This document shows, in pieces, positions 7,789 through 7,833 of a DNA stretch of 7,833 bases. The notes under the pieces were generated by a model that saw only the letters and a program-made list of their open reading frames with translations, was not told the DNA's origin and searched no databases. The translations under genes and the position numbers were made by a program. Source of the stretch: Candidatus Schekmanbacteria bacterium (GTDB lineage Bacteria > Schekmanbacteria > GWA2-38-11 > J061); contig RFHX01000208.1 in assembly GCA_003695725.1 (NCBI GenBank), forward strand, positions 1 through 7,833, given 5' to 3'. Positions within the stretch are counted from its first letter, which is position 1; each line of letters begins with the position of its first letter.

Positions 7789-7833
7789 CTAAAAGGAATC
7801 TTTTTCCATAAATTGTTCGAAGTTTTCTTGAAG
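7789..7833 (-). CDS. Possible C-terminal end of an upstream gene (partial)
   Basis: At the right edge one minus-strand frame reads LQENFEQFMEKDSF and then TAG. This is a polar, helix-prone sequence typical of a protein C-terminus. A short hairpin (CCTC/GGGG with a 7-base loop, 7787-7773) followed by TTTT comes directly after the stop and could be a weak terminator. Against it, the other two minus-strand frames are also open over this short stretch, so the call rests on residue composition only. No family can be named from 14 residues. Confidence 0.25.
   Translation of the reverse strand, partial: LQENFEQFMEKDSF

Noticed and set aside
1-7833. CRISPR arrays, insertion sequences, tRNA or rRNA genes, phage or defence genes
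   Set aside because: No repeated spacer-like units, transposase, terminal repeats or RNA gene signatures were seen. The window is nearly filled by six metabolic genes.

Overview
The window is an AT-rich bacterial segment (G+C in the mid to upper thirties by eye). It carries six complete, tightly packed genes, all on the minus strand. Read in the direction of transcription (right to left) they are lipA (lipoyl synthase), alaC (alanine-type aminotransferase), hom (homoserine dehydrogenase), an apgM-family phosphomutase-like gene that is probably the missing homoserine kinase, lysC (aspartate kinase) and purH (bifunctional purine enzyme). The gaps between them are 3, 33, 2, 30 and 43 bases. I see no convincing terminator in any of them, so the six genes look like one operon.

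The right edge (about 7594-7833) is the control region. It holds a TATAAT -10 box very close to the lipA start codon, an AT-rich palindrome upstream of it, and possibly the last 14 codons of another minus-strand gene. The left edge, after the purH stop, holds a short reading frame whose end resembles the extreme C-terminus of FtsH-type proteases. It is most likely a gene remnant or chance.

Functionally the core is the aspartate-family pathway. LysC makes aspartyl phosphate, Hom makes homoserine, and the apgM-like protein probably phosphorylates homoserine towards threonine. Both LysC and Hom carry C-terminal ACT domains, as expected for feedback control by end-product amino acids. AlaC interconverts alanine and pyruvate. 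LipA supplies lipoyl groups for 2-oxoacid dehydrogenases and glycine cleavage. PurH finishes IMP synthesis. Aspartate-semialdehyde dehydrogenase and threonine synthase are not in the window.

From memory, the alaC-hom-apgM-lysC order is typical of Deltaproteobacteria in the older sense (Geobacter-like) and related groups such as Nitrospirota or uncultivated phyla; the low G+C argues against Geobacter itself. This placement is tentative. The window is mostly ordinary core metabolism, and I found no convincing undescribed system. The points worth a second look are the homoserine-kinase substitution, an internal start for a LysC beta subunit, the near-leaderless lipA promoter with its palindrome, and the FtsH-like tail.
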